Shown here: piece after piece, positions 48,101 to 54,746 of the stretch
Layout: every line of letters starts with the position of its first letter
How positions within the stretch are numbered: position 1 is the stretch's first letter
Notes under the pieces: model-generated
The model's input: the letters and a program-made list of their open reading frames with translations, nothing else
Database searches by the model: none
What the model was told of the DNA's origin: nothing
Source of the DNA: Porphyrobacter sp. CACIAM 03H1
Lineage (GTDB): Bacteria > Pseudomonadota > Alphaproteobacteria > Sphingomonadales > Sphingomonadaceae
Reading direction: 5' to 3'
NCBI RefSeq assembly: GCF_002215495.1
Contig: NZ_CP021378.1
Location: 2,852,764 to 2,916,763, forward strand
Length of the DNA: 64,000 nt
Translations under genes and position numbers: made by a program

Positions 48101-48861
48101 GCGGCGCGCTTGGCCTCGGGGAGATTGGGCGCGGGCGCCTCCTCGACGACCTTCTGGTTGCGGCGCTGGAGCGAGCAGTCGCGCTCGCCCAGCGCCATGA
48201 CCCGGCCCCTGCCGTCGCCGAAGATCTGCACCTCGATGTGCCGCGCGCGGGGGATGTAGCGTTCGAGGAAGACGCCCGCATCGCCGAAGCTCGCCTCGCC
48301 CTGGCGGACCACGGTGGCGAAGCCCTCGCGCACGGCGGCTTCGCTCTCGCAGACGCGCATCCCGATGCCGCCGCCGCCGGCCGTGGCCTTGAGCATGACC
48401 GGATAGCCGATCCGAGCGGCGGCCTCGGCCGCCTCGTCCGCGCCGGTCAGCAGCCCGGTGCCGGGGGCGAGCGGCAGGCCGTTGGCCTCGGCCAGCGCCC
48501 GGGCGGAGTGCTTGAGGCCGAAGGTGCGGATGTTCTCGGGGGTCGGCCCGATGAAGACAACGCCCGCCGCCGCGCAGGCTTCCGCGAAGTCGGCATTCTC
48601 GGCAAGGAAGCCGTAGCCGGGGTGGATCGCCCCTGCTCCGGTCGTCTTCGCCGCCGCCAGAATGGCCGCGACATCGAGATAGGACTGCGCCGCAGGGCCC
48701 GGCCCGATGCACACCGCCACATCGGCCGCGCCGACGTGGAGCGATCCCGCATCGGCCTCGGAATAGACCGCCACCGTCCTCAGCCCCATCGCCTTCGCGG
48801 TGCGGATGATCCGCGTCGCGATCGCGCCCCGGTTGGCGATGAGGACGGTGTCGAAGCTCAC
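45196..48861 (-). CDS. Urea carboxylase-family enzyme, probable guanidine carboxylase
   Basis: This 1221-residue biotin-dependent carboxylase has a biotin carboxylase domain (about 1-450, beginning DTVLIANRGAIATRIIRTAK), then carboxyltransferase modules related to allophanate hydrolase subunits 2 and 1 (about 520-1040), and a C-terminal biotinyl domain with Lys1184 in VIEAMKMECP. Enzymes annotated as urea carboxylase but linked to DUF1989 pairs are known to prefer guanidine, making carboxyguanidine with ATP and bicarbonate. Residues about 603-650 are not family sequence: they come from a 141-base palindrome inserted in frame. The start is GTG, overlapping the DUF1989 stop. Confidence 0.92.
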   Translation of the reverse strand: MSFDTVLIANRGAIATRIIRTAKAMGLRTVAVYSEADAGSLHVGAADVAVCIGPGPAAQSYLDVAAILAAAKTTGAGAIHPGYGFLAENADFAEACAAAGVVFIGPTPENIRTFGLKHSARALAEANGLPLAPGTGLLTGADEAAEAAARIGYPVMLKATAGGGGIGMRVCESEAAVREGFATVVRQGEASFGDAGVFLERYIPRARHIEVQIFGDGRGRVMALGERDCSLQRRNQKVVEEAPAPNLPEAKRAALIAAAVRLGEAARYLSAGTVEFLYDAEREDFFFLEMNTRLQVEHGVTEEVMGIDLVQWMIRGAAGDFAMLDAPAPVPHGHSVQVRLYAEDPGQDYRPTTGTLTNVAFPEGIRAETWVMAGTEVSAFYDPMLAKLITRGATRAGAIAAMQAALDASRIDGIETNLRWLREVVRAPGFTSGAVSTRMLDNVAYHPRAVRVIAGGTATSVQDWPGRLGLWNVGVPPSGPMDDLSFRLGNRILGNPEGTAGLEVTASGPTLLFEAPATICLTGADFGATVDGAPVPRGEALRIAAGQTLAMGRASGGGMRGYVLFAGGLDVVPYLGSAATFTLGRFGGHAARALVAGDVLHFDPPRHGEGDHAKHGGGAGATARDGEKFGATAPAPPPPAVVPLPQGGGLLPELGREWQLRVLYGPHGAPDFFTEGDIARFLEAEWQVHYNSNRTGVRLVGPKPEWARRDGGEAGLHPSNIHDNPYAIGAVDFTGDMPIILGPDGPSLGGFVCPFTVIAADRWKIGQLAPDDRVRFVPVSIDDITAPRPIADLSPILAETPADGARPRTTYRQQGDRNILVEYGDIVLDIELRIRIHALMQALETMDLPGVIDITPGIRSLQLHFDGTTLGQAGALAALQRAEAAMGDLAGFKAPSRIVHLPLSWRDPAITETIAKYVGTVRDDAPWCPDNIEFIRRINGLPDAAAVEALIFDASYLVLGLGDVYLGAPVATPVDPRHRLVTTKYNPARTWTPPNVVGIGGAYMCIYGMEGPGGYQLFGRTVQVWNTYRHSGEGQTQDFTGGKPWLLRFFDQIRFFPVSAEELAEWRRDFPQGRRALRIEETTFRLADYRKFLADNAAGIAAFEATRQAAFDAERAAWEASGEFDRVSALLGAESDAGEAAAIAVPEGADLIEAPFGGSVWKLLVRPGDTVAEGEVIAVIEAMKMECPFEAPASGTVAAVYITESQSLAPGAPMLALRRGA
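46914..47054. repeat. Palindromic element inserted in frame in the carboxylase gene
   Basis: The element is 141 bases (47 codons) with long imperfect inverted arms: ATCCTCCCC, GGAGGGGGACCA and TGGTGGAGGGGC on the left match their complements on the right, around a spacer of about 45 bases. It adds a Pro/Gly/His-rich loop to the carboxyltransferase domain between GDVLHF and ELGREWQLRVLYGP, where related enzymes have a short linker. It looks like a REP-type intergenic element that landed inside a gene. Confidence 0.8.
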
Positions 48862-49496
48862 GGCCGCGCCACGATCATCCGCACCGGGGTGGGGTTGAAG
48901 CCGTTGCAGGGGTTGTTGATCTGCGGGCAGTTTGAGACGACCACGATCACGTCCATCTCCGCGCGCAGGTCCACCGTCAGGCCGGGCGCCGAGATGCCGT
49001 CGACGATGCCGAGCGTGCCGTCCTCCTCGACCGGCACGTTCATGAAGAAGTTGATGTTCGACACGATATCGCGCTTGCCGCGCCCCTCGGTGAGGTTCGC
49101 CTCGAGGAAATTGTCGACGCAGGCGTGTTGATGCTTCGTGTGATGTCCGTAGCGCAAGGTATTGCTTTCGCACGAACAGGCGCCGCCGATGGTGTCGTGG
49201 TAGTCGACCGCGCTGGCGACGATGGTCATCAGCGGATTGCCCTCGTTCGAGAGCAGCACCGTGCCGGTCCGCAGGAACAGGTTGCCCTGCGCCGCCACCG
49301 TGTCCTGCGCCGAATAACGCTCGGCATCGTCGGCGGCGGAATAGATCAGGAAGTCGACCGCCTGGTTGCCCTCGACATCGACGATGCGCAGCACCTCGCC
49401 GGCCCGGACATGGTGCAGCCACGGCGCGCGCGCGGGCACGATCTCGTCGTGGATGATGCTGCCGGTGAGGCCGGAGAGGGCCGGATCGCTGTTCAT
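48858..49496 (-). CDS. DUF1989 protein, likely carboxyguanidine deiminase subunit
   Basis: This 212-residue protein belongs to the urea carboxylase-associated (UAAP/DUF1989) family. Conserved stretches are HDTIGGACSCESNTLRYGHH, rich in Cys and His suited to a metal site, and the C-terminal VVSNCPQINNPCNGFNPTPV. Members form a heteromeric carboxyguanidine deiminase that turns carboxyguanidine into allophanate, and the partner is encoded next door. It overlaps the carboxylase gene by four bases. Confidence 0.88.
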   Translation of the reverse strand: MNSDPALSGLTGSIIHDEIVPARAPWLHHVRAGEVLRIVDVEGNQAVDFLIYSAADDAERYSAQDTVAAQGNLFLRTGTVLLSNEGNPLMTIVASAVDYHDTIGGACSCESNTLRYGHHTKHQHACVDNFLEANLTEGRGKRDIVSNINFFMNVPVEEDGTLGIVDGISAPGLTVDLRAEMDVIVVVSNCPQINNPCNGFNPTPVRMIVARP

Positions 49497-49518
49497 GTTC
49501 TGGTTCCGGTGGAGAGGG

Positions 49519-50340
49519 TTAGCGGCGATAGTTGTCCTCGGTATTGAGGTAGGCGCGCAGCCCCTCGGGCGTGGCGTTGCGCACGGGATCGTCTTCGGAG
49601 GTCACCGGCCCGCGCCATGCGGTGAGGCGCAGCGGGCCCGAATGGTATGCGGGGCGCGGGTCGAGCACGTGGGGGCAGTTGGCGATCACCACCACCACCT
49701 CCATCTCGGCCCGCAGCAGCACCTCGCGCCCGGGCGCGAAGGGGCCGACGATCGGGGTGATACTGCCATCCGCCTCGATCCGGGTGCCCTTGAACAAGGT
49801 CACGCAGGGGTGGACATCGCGCCGGGTGAGCCCGTGCTTGGCAGCGCCGAGGATGAGCCGGTCACGCCCGTTGGGAAAGGCGCCCGAATTGCGGCCCTCC
49901 CCGTATTTCCGTGCGTTACCGGCCGCATTTGAGACACCACAGAAGGTGTCATGCGTTCCCGCTCCGTCCGCGAGGATGCTCATCAGCACCCGGCCCATGT
50001 CGCTGAGCAGCAGCTTGCCCGTGCCCAGATAGGCGTTCCACTGGACCTTGACCGTGTCCGCGACGTTGAGGCGCTCGGTCGGCATCTCGGCGTTGAAGAT
50101 GTTGAGCGAAGCGCAGGCATCGCCCGCCTTGTCGATCAGCCGCAGCCGCGTGCCGCGTGCGAGCCGCCGCGAGGTGTATCCGCCGGGGGCTACCGTCTCT
50201 TCCCACACAAGGTCGCCGGGATCCACGCACTCGGGCAGGTCATCCGCCACGGGCGGGAGGATGGGCATGATCTCGACCCGCGTGCCGCCCTGCGCGCGCG
50301 CATGTTCGCGGGCGGATTTCGGATCGGCGGTCGCGCTCAT
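49519..50340 (-). CDS. DUF1989 protein, likely second carboxyguanidine deiminase subunit
   Basis: This 273-residue second DUF1989 protein resembles the previous one around the core (HDTFCGVSNAAGNARKYGEG; IANCPHVLDPRPAYHSGP) and has a longer N-terminus. The paired arrangement of a long and a short DUF1989 protein is the standard context of carboxyguanidine deiminase. The start overlaps the RHH regulator stop (ATGA); the gap to the downstream partner is 22 bases. Confidence 0.88.
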   Translation of the reverse strand: MSATADPKSAREHARAQGGTRVEIMPILPPVADDLPECVDPGDLVWEETVAPGGYTSRRLARGTRLRLIDKAGDACASLNIFNAEMPTERLNVADTVKVQWNAYLGTGKLLLSDMGRVLMSILADGAGTHDTFCGVSNAAGNARKYGEGRNSGAFPNGRDRLILGAAKHGLTRRDVHPCVTLFKGTRIEADGSITPIVGPFAPGREVLLRAEMEVVVVIANCPHVLDPRPAYHSGPLRLTAWRGPVTSEDDPVRNATPEGLRAYLNTEDNYRR

Positions 50341-50813
50341 TCGGCGGCCTCTTTGGCAGGCGGAACATCCTGCTCGTGGAGCGGCGGGAGCAGCGCGGTG
50401 GTGGTGACGAGCTGCAATTGCTGCACACCGCGGATCGCCCGCAGGGCATCGCACAGCTGCTTCAGCCGCACCGCCGGGCCCTGCACCAGCAGCACCTCGA
50501 GCGACTGGTCCTCCTCGAGGAAGACGTGCTGCGAGGAGATCACCTCCTTGAGATATTCGAGCTGCGTTTCGGCCAGCTGCTGGCGCACCCGCCCCGCCCC
50601 GCCCGCGTAAACGATGGTGACCGTGCCCGCGAGCATCTCGTCCGGGCGGGTCAGCGCCTCGTGCTCGGCCAGCGCATGGCGGATCAGTTCGGCGATCAGC
50701 TGCGAGCGCGAAGGCAGGCCGCGCTCCTCCACCATCATGTCGAGCTGGCGGAACAGCTCGGCCGGAAGGCTCATGGAAAGGCGCGCGAGACGGGAGGGTT
50801 CGGGGGGGCTCAT
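50337..50813 (-). CDS. NikR-like ribbon-helix-helix regulator
   Basis: This 158-residue protein has an N-terminal ribbon-helix-helix domain (RLSMSLPAELFRQLDMMVEE, then GLPSRSQLIAELIRHALAEH) and a NikR-type C-terminal ligand domain. A His in EVISSQHVFLEEDQ aligns with NikR His76, but the later HxH and Cys nickel ligands are replaced (LEVLLVQGPAV), so it is unlikely to sense Ni. It heads the deiminase-carboxylase-hydrolase genes and overlaps the first by four bases. A NikR-style palindrome lies just upstream of its start and a second copy upstream of the importer, so autoregulation and control of the whole module are likely. Confidence 0.85.
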   Translation of the reverse strand: MSPPEPSRLARLSMSLPAELFRQLDMMVEERGLPSRSQLIAELIRHALAEHEALTRPDEMLAGTVTIVYAGGAGRVRQQLAETQLEYLKEVISSQHVFLEEDQSLEVLLVQGPAVRLKQLCDALRAIRGVQQLQLVTTTALLPPLHEQDVPPAKEAAE

Positions 50814-50825
50814 GGGGCGACCATT

Positions 50826-51602
50826 TCAGGTATTAACTTTCGCGTCAATCGTAATATCGGACAGGTCGGCGGGCGCCTCCCCGGCCTGCTTGCGGGTCAG
50901 CGCAAGGTCATAGACCACGCCTGCGCCGTAGCGGTGCGGGGCGTGCGGATCGTGCCGGCGCTTGTCGAGCGTGAGCACCCGCGTGCCGAGGGTGAAGGCC
51001 TCCTTGATGTCGTGGGTGACCATGATCACGGTCAGCCCGTGCTCGCGCCACAGCCGCGTGATGAGCGCGTGCATGTCGCTCCGGATGCCAGGGTCGAGCG
51101 CGCCGAAGGGCTCGTCGAGCAGCAGGATGCGCGGCCGCTTGATCAGGGCCTGGGCGATGGCGAGGCGCTGCTGCATCCCGCCCGACATCTGCGCGGGGTA
51201 GAGGCTGCGCGCATCGGCGAGACCGACCTGCTCCAGCATCGCCTCCGCCTCGGCGATCGCGGCGCGCCGCGCGCCGCCGAACAGGCGGGCGGTGAGGGGC
51301 GCGGCGGAAAACTCGACACCGATCAGCACGTTGCTGAGCACCGTCAGATGCGGGAAAACCGAATAACGCTGGAACACCACCCCCCGGTCCGGCCCGCACT
51401 CCGCCGGAAGCGGGGCGCCGTCGAGGGTGATCGTCCCGCGCGTCGGCTTCTCCTGGCCGAGGATCACGCGCAGCAGACTGCTCTTGCCCGCCCCCGAGGG
51501 GCCGATGATCGAGACGAAGCTCCCCTCGGCTATATCGAGCGAAATGCGCTCGAGAACGACCTTCTCGCCATACTCCACCCAAAGGTTGCGCAGGCTCAGC
51601 AT
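50826..51602 (-). CDS. ABC transporter ATPase (NitT/TauT type)
   Basis: This 258-residue ATPase has Walker A GPSGAGKSSLLRV, signature MSGGMQQRLAIAQAL and Walker B RILLLDEPFGALDP, in the SsuB/TauB group. It energises the importer made with the adjacent permease and binding protein. The last codons contain a regulatory palindrome for the downstream RHH gene. The substrate is inferred from context to be guanidine or a related small amide. Confidence 0.93.
   Translation of the reverse strand: MLSLRNLWVEYGEKVVLERISLDIAEGSFVSIIGPSGAGKSSLLRVILGQEKPTRGTITLDGAPLPAECGPDRGVVFQRYSVFPHLTVLSNVLIGVEFSAAPLTARLFGGARRAAIAEAEAMLEQVGLADARSLYPAQMSGGMQQRLAIAQALIKRPRILLLDEPFGALDPGIRSDMHALITRLWREHGLTVIMVTHDIKEAFTLGTRVLTLDKRRHDPHAPHRYGAGVVYDLALTRKQAGEAPADLSDITIDAKVNT
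50831..50856. promoter_or_regulatory. Candidate operator 2, upstream of the RHH regulator
   Basis: A 26-base site with half-sites TATTAAC and CGTAATA, spaced as in the site at 53567-53592. On the minus strand the two sites match at 21 of 26 positions, including a 12-base run (TATTACGATTGA). It lies 18 bases upstream of the RHH start, inside the 3' end of the ABC ATPase gene. Confidence 0.7.
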
Positions 51603-51607
51603 CGCGC

Positions 51608-52411
51608 TCAGTGCGCCCAGCCGAACAGGCGGCGGCTCGCCCGCGAGAGGACGAGGTCCATCACCACCGCCAGCAGCGCGATCCACGCCACGTAGGGCAG
51701 GATCACGTCCATCGCGAGGTAGCGGCGGACAAGGAAGATGCGGTAGCCGAGGCCGACGTCGGCCGCGATCGCCTCGGCCGAGATCAGGAACACCCAGGCC
51801 GGGCCGAGCGAGAGGCGCAGGGCCTCGAACAGCCGCGGCAACGCCTGCGGCAGCGCCACCCGAAGCACCACGCCCCAGGAATTTGCGCCCAGGGTCAGCG
51901 CCTTGATCACCTGCTCGCGCGGCAGGGCGCCGATATGCCCGGCGACGTCGCGGATCATGAAAGGCGCCACCCCGACCACGATCAGCGCCACCTTGGCGGT
52001 CTCGCCGAGACCGAAGACGATGAACAGGATCGGCAGGAGTGCGATCGGCGGGATCACGGCGATGGCGGTCACGAGGGGGCCGAACCCGGCCCTGACCGGG
52101 GGCAAGGCCCCCAGAGCAAGGCCGACCAGCAACGCGGCGGTCGTGGCGATCCCCAGCCCCAGCCCCAGCCGCCACAGGCTCGCGATGGTGTCGGCCCAGA
52201 ACAGGTACTGGCCGGAGAGCGGATCGGGTTCGAACAGCAGCCCCGCCATCGCCGCCGCCATCGCGCCGGGGAGCGGCAGGATCTTGTCGGCCGGGTTGTC
52301 CGCATGGCGCGCGGCGGTGGCGATGACATAGGCCAGCGCCAGAACCAGCAGCGGCACCGCGCCGAGCAGCAGGTTGCCGCGCCGCCCCGGATTGGCGGTG
52401 ACCCACCGCAC
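51608..52411 (-). CDS. ABC transporter permease (NitT/TauT type)
   Basis: This 267-residue inner-membrane permease has about six helices and the binding-protein-dependent transport motif in LTLGANSWGVVLRVALPQAL, which contacts the ATPase. The start is GTG, only three bases after the stop of the binding-protein gene, and its stop lies five bases before the ATPase start, so importer genes are co-transcribed. Confidence 0.9.
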   Translation of the reverse strand: MRWVTANPGRRGNLLLGAVPLLVLALAYVIATAARHADNPADKILPLPGAMAAAMAGLLFEPDPLSGQYLFWADTIASLWRLGLGLGIATTAALLVGLALGALPPVRAGFGPLVTAIAVIPPIALLPILFIVFGLGETAKVALIVVGVAPFMIRDVAGHIGALPREQVIKALTLGANSWGVVLRVALPQALPRLFEALRLSLGPAWVFLISAEAIAADVGLGYRIFLVRRYLAMDVILPYVAWIALLAVVMDLVLSRASRRLFGWAH

Positions 52412-52414
52412 CGG

Positions 52415-53503
52415 TCAGAGCTTCCCGTCGGCGGCGAGCTGCATGTAGGTCGGATCGAAGCGCAGCGTGATCGCGCCCGCATCACCCAGCGTCTTGCCGC
52501 CGGGGAAGCTCATCCCCACCGCGTCGGCCGAGCGCGCGCCCTGCCCGAACAGGCCTTGCGCGAAGGAGAAATCGCGCACCCGGGTCATGGTGGTGACGAG
52601 ATCGGGCGAGGCCATCGCCGCCACCGCCGCCTTGGGATCGGTGTAGAGGAAGGTGGTCGACAGCTGCCCCTCGAAGGCCTCCGGCGTGGCGCCCGCGAGC
52701 TTCGCCATCGCCGCGCGCGCCGCCGCGCCTTCGGCATCCTGCTTCGCCATCAGCGCCATGGTCTCGTACCAGATGCCGGCAAGCGCCTTGCCGAGGTTCG
52801 GGTTGGCGGCGAGCACCTTGGTGTCGACCACCATCAGGTCGAGGATCTCGCCCGGGATATCGGCCGAGGTGAACACCGCCTTGGTCCCCGCAACGCCCTT
52901 CATGGTGGTGACCTGCGGGTTCCACGCCACCGCCGCGGTGACCTCGGGAGAGGCGAAGGCGGCGGCGATGTCGGCATCGGAGGTGTTGACCGTCTTCACG
53001 TCGGTCAGCTTCATTCCGCTGGTCTCCAGCGCGCGGGCGAGCAGGTAGTGCGAGACCGAAAGCTCGGCGAGATAGACCTGCCGCCCCTTGATCCCCGCCA
53101 CGCTGTCGGCGCCCTTCAGCAGCACGGCATCATTGCCGTTGGAATAGTCGCCGAGGATGATCGCGCTGGTATCCTTGCCGCCCGCCGCGGGGATCGTGAG
53201 GGCATCCATGTTGGCGACCGTCACCCCGTCGAGCTTGCCCGCGGTGTACTGGTTCACGCTCTCGATATAGTCGTTGACCTGCACGAACCTGATCGTGATG
53301 CCGTACTTGTCGCCCCACTTCTTCACGATGCCCGCCTGCTCGGCATAGGGCCAGGGCATCCACCCGGCATAGATCGACCAGCCGATGGCGAATTCGGTGC
53401 GCGGGGCGGCGGTGTCCTCCTCCCCGCCCGAACAGGCCGCCAGCGCCAGCGCGGCGAAGGCCATTGCGAGGTAGCGGGCGGCACGGCGGGCCAGCTGGAG
53501 CAT
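52415..53503 (-). CDS. ABC transporter substrate-binding lipoprotein (NMT1/SsuA-like)
   Basis: This 362-residue lipoprotein (lipobox in LALAACSGGEED) has a type 2 periplasmic-binding fold (FAIGWSIYAGWMPWPYAEQA at the start of the mature part). Family members bind nitrate, sulfonates or small amides; context suggests guanidine or a urea-like compound. It is the first gene of the importer-regulator-catabolism run. The ATG at 53503 is chosen because the signal peptide starts there. Confidence 0.9.
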   Translation of the reverse strand: MLQLARRAARYLAMAFAALALAACSGGEEDTAAPRTEFAIGWSIYAGWMPWPYAEQAGIVKKWGDKYGITIRFVQVNDYIESVNQYTAGKLDGVTVANMDALTIPAAGGKDTSAIILGDYSNGNDAVLLKGADSVAGIKGRQVYLAELSVSHYLLARALETSGMKLTDVKTVNTSDADIAAAFASPEVTAAVAWNPQVTTMKGVAGTKAVFTSADIPGEILDLMVVDTKVLAANPNLGKALAGIWYETMALMAKQDAEGAAARAAMAKLAGATPEAFEGQLSTTFLYTDPKAAVAAMASPDLVTTMTRVRDFSFAQGLFGQGARSADAVGMSFPGGKTLGDAGAITLRFDPTYMQLAADGKL

Positions 53504-53566
53504 GATTCGTCCCCTATGTTGCGCCTGCGAACATCCGCCGCTTCGGGGCGTTTGTCCACCATGAAT

Positions 53567-53592
53567 TATTACGATTGATTGGAAACGTAATA
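53567..53592. promoter_or_regulatory. Candidate operator 1, upstream of the importer
   Basis: Perfect seven-base half-sites TATTACG and CGTAATA, 12 bases apart. It lies 64 bases upstream of the binding-protein start and 86 bases before the divergent propeller gene. The geometry resembles NikR-family operators, and the copy at 50831-50856 has the same length. Confidence 0.75.
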
Positions 53593-53677
53593 TGGGCGAG
53601 ATTGGCTCCACCGTGGCAGGAACTGCGCCCTGACGAGGGCCTCCTCTCCCCCTGCCCAGGCATGGAGACGCACAGCC

Positions 53678-54649
53678 ATGATCCGCAAACCTGCTGCCCG
53701 CCCGCTCGCCGTTCTCGCCGCCGCCGCCGCGCTCGCCACCACCGCCTGTGCCGACGACACGCCCCCGCCCGACGACGCGGTCGGCCCCGCGCCCGATCTG
53801 GTCGAGACCGCGCTCAAGGTGCCCGGCTTTGCCGATTTCCTAGCGGTCGATGGCGATGCGGTGTGGGTGACGAATGATGGCCGGGTGGAGAAATGGTCCC
53901 CGGCCGGAAAGCTCGCCGCGGTCGAGGTGCCCCGCCCCTGCGGGACGATGGCGATCGCCGCAGGCTCGCTGTGGGTCGCCAATTGCAAGGGCGGCGAGGT
54001 GTGGCGCATCGACCTTGCCACCGCCGCCGTGCAGGCGAAGATCGCCACCGGCCTCGCCAATCCCAAGGGCGAGACGAACGTGGTCGCCGGCGCGGGCGCG
54101 GTCTGGGTGCCGAGCGATCCGGCGGGCAAACTCGCGCGGATCGACCCCGCCACCAACGCCGTCGCCGCCACCGTCACCGTCGTGCCCGAGACCTGGTATC
54201 TCGCCTATGGCTTCGACGCGCTCTGGGCGGTGTCGAGCGAGGGCAAGCTGCTCCAGAAGATCGACACCGCCACCAATGCCGTGACCGGCACGGCGGCGCT
54301 CGGCGACACGCCCGGCTTCCTTGCCGCCGGCGAAGGCGCGGTGTGGGTGCAGGAACAGGGCGACGGCACCGTGGCCAAGGTCGATCCGGCAAGCCTTGCC
54401 GTGGCGGGGCGCACCAAGGTCGGCGACAATCTCAAGTGGGGCGACATCGACGCGGCGGGGGGCGCGGTGTGGCTACGCACCACCGACGACCAGACGATGG
54501 TGGTGATCGACCCCGCCAGCCTCAAGATCCGCGCCCGGATGGGGGCGGCGGTGGGCAGCGGCGCGCTGCGCTGGACGCCCAAGGGGGTGTGGACCTCGGC
54601 CCACGACAACCAGACCCTGTCGTGGTGGAGCGCGCCTGCCGCGAAATAG
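53678..54649 (+). CDS. Periplasmic beta-propeller lipoprotein (YncE/Vgb-like)
   Basis: This 323-residue predicted lipoprotein (lipobox LATTAC) contains repeated beta-propeller blades such as DGDAVWVTNDGRVEKWSPAG, GSLWVANCKGGEVWRIDLAT and GAVWVQEQGDGTVAKVDPAS. The repeats resemble virginiamycin B lyase/YncE proteins, but no lyase residues could be identified. It diverges from the importer operon across 174 bases that hold candidate operator 1, so it may respond to the same signal. Confidence 0.8.
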   Translation: MIRKPAARPLAVLAAAAALATTACADDTPPPDDAVGPAPDLVETALKVPGFADFLAVDGDAVWVTNDGRVEKWSPAGKLAAVEVPRPCGTMAIAAGSLWVANCKGGEVWRIDLATAAVQAKIATGLANPKGETNVVAGAGAVWVPSDPAGKLARIDPATNAVAATVTVVPETWYLAYGFDALWAVSSEGKLLQKIDTATNAVTGTAALGDTPGFLAAGEGAVWVQEQGDGTVAKVDPASLAVAGRTKVGDNLKWGDIDAAGGAVWLRTTDDQTMVVIDPASLKIRARMGAAVGSGALRWTPKGVWTSAHDNQTLSWWSAPAAK

Positions 54650-54652
54650 GAA

Positions 54653-54688
54653 AAGCGCGCGAAAGGCGGGTCGACCTTTCGCGCGCTT
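54653..54688. terminator. Bidirectional hairpin terminator
   Basis: A 14-base-pair perfect stem (54653-54666 and 54675-54688, AAGCGCGCGAAAGG and its complement) with an eight-base loop lies between the convergent propeller and TonB receptor genes. On the + strand a pyrimidine-rich stretch with only a few Ts follows; on the other side, four A residues precede it, giving a short T-run for minus-strand transcripts. Confidence 0.7.
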
Positions 54689-54746
54689 CCTTCTGTTCCC
54701 GTTATCATACGCTCCCGCTGGACACGGGACCCGAAGGGCTCGGGAA

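Noticed and set aside
45028-49131. Very long open frame on the + strand opposite the carboxylase and hydrolase genes
   Set aside because: Typical antisense open frame of a high-GC gene; composition is Arg/Gly/Ala/Asp-rich with no domain, and the opposite strand has full family signatures.
50337-50813. NikR nickel sensor
   Set aside because: Fold fits, but the HxH and Cys ligands of the nickel site are missing, so a nickel role is not supported.
53504-53677. Guanidine-I (ykkC) riboswitch
   Set aside because: The conserved stretches expected for the motif are absent in either direction in this leader.
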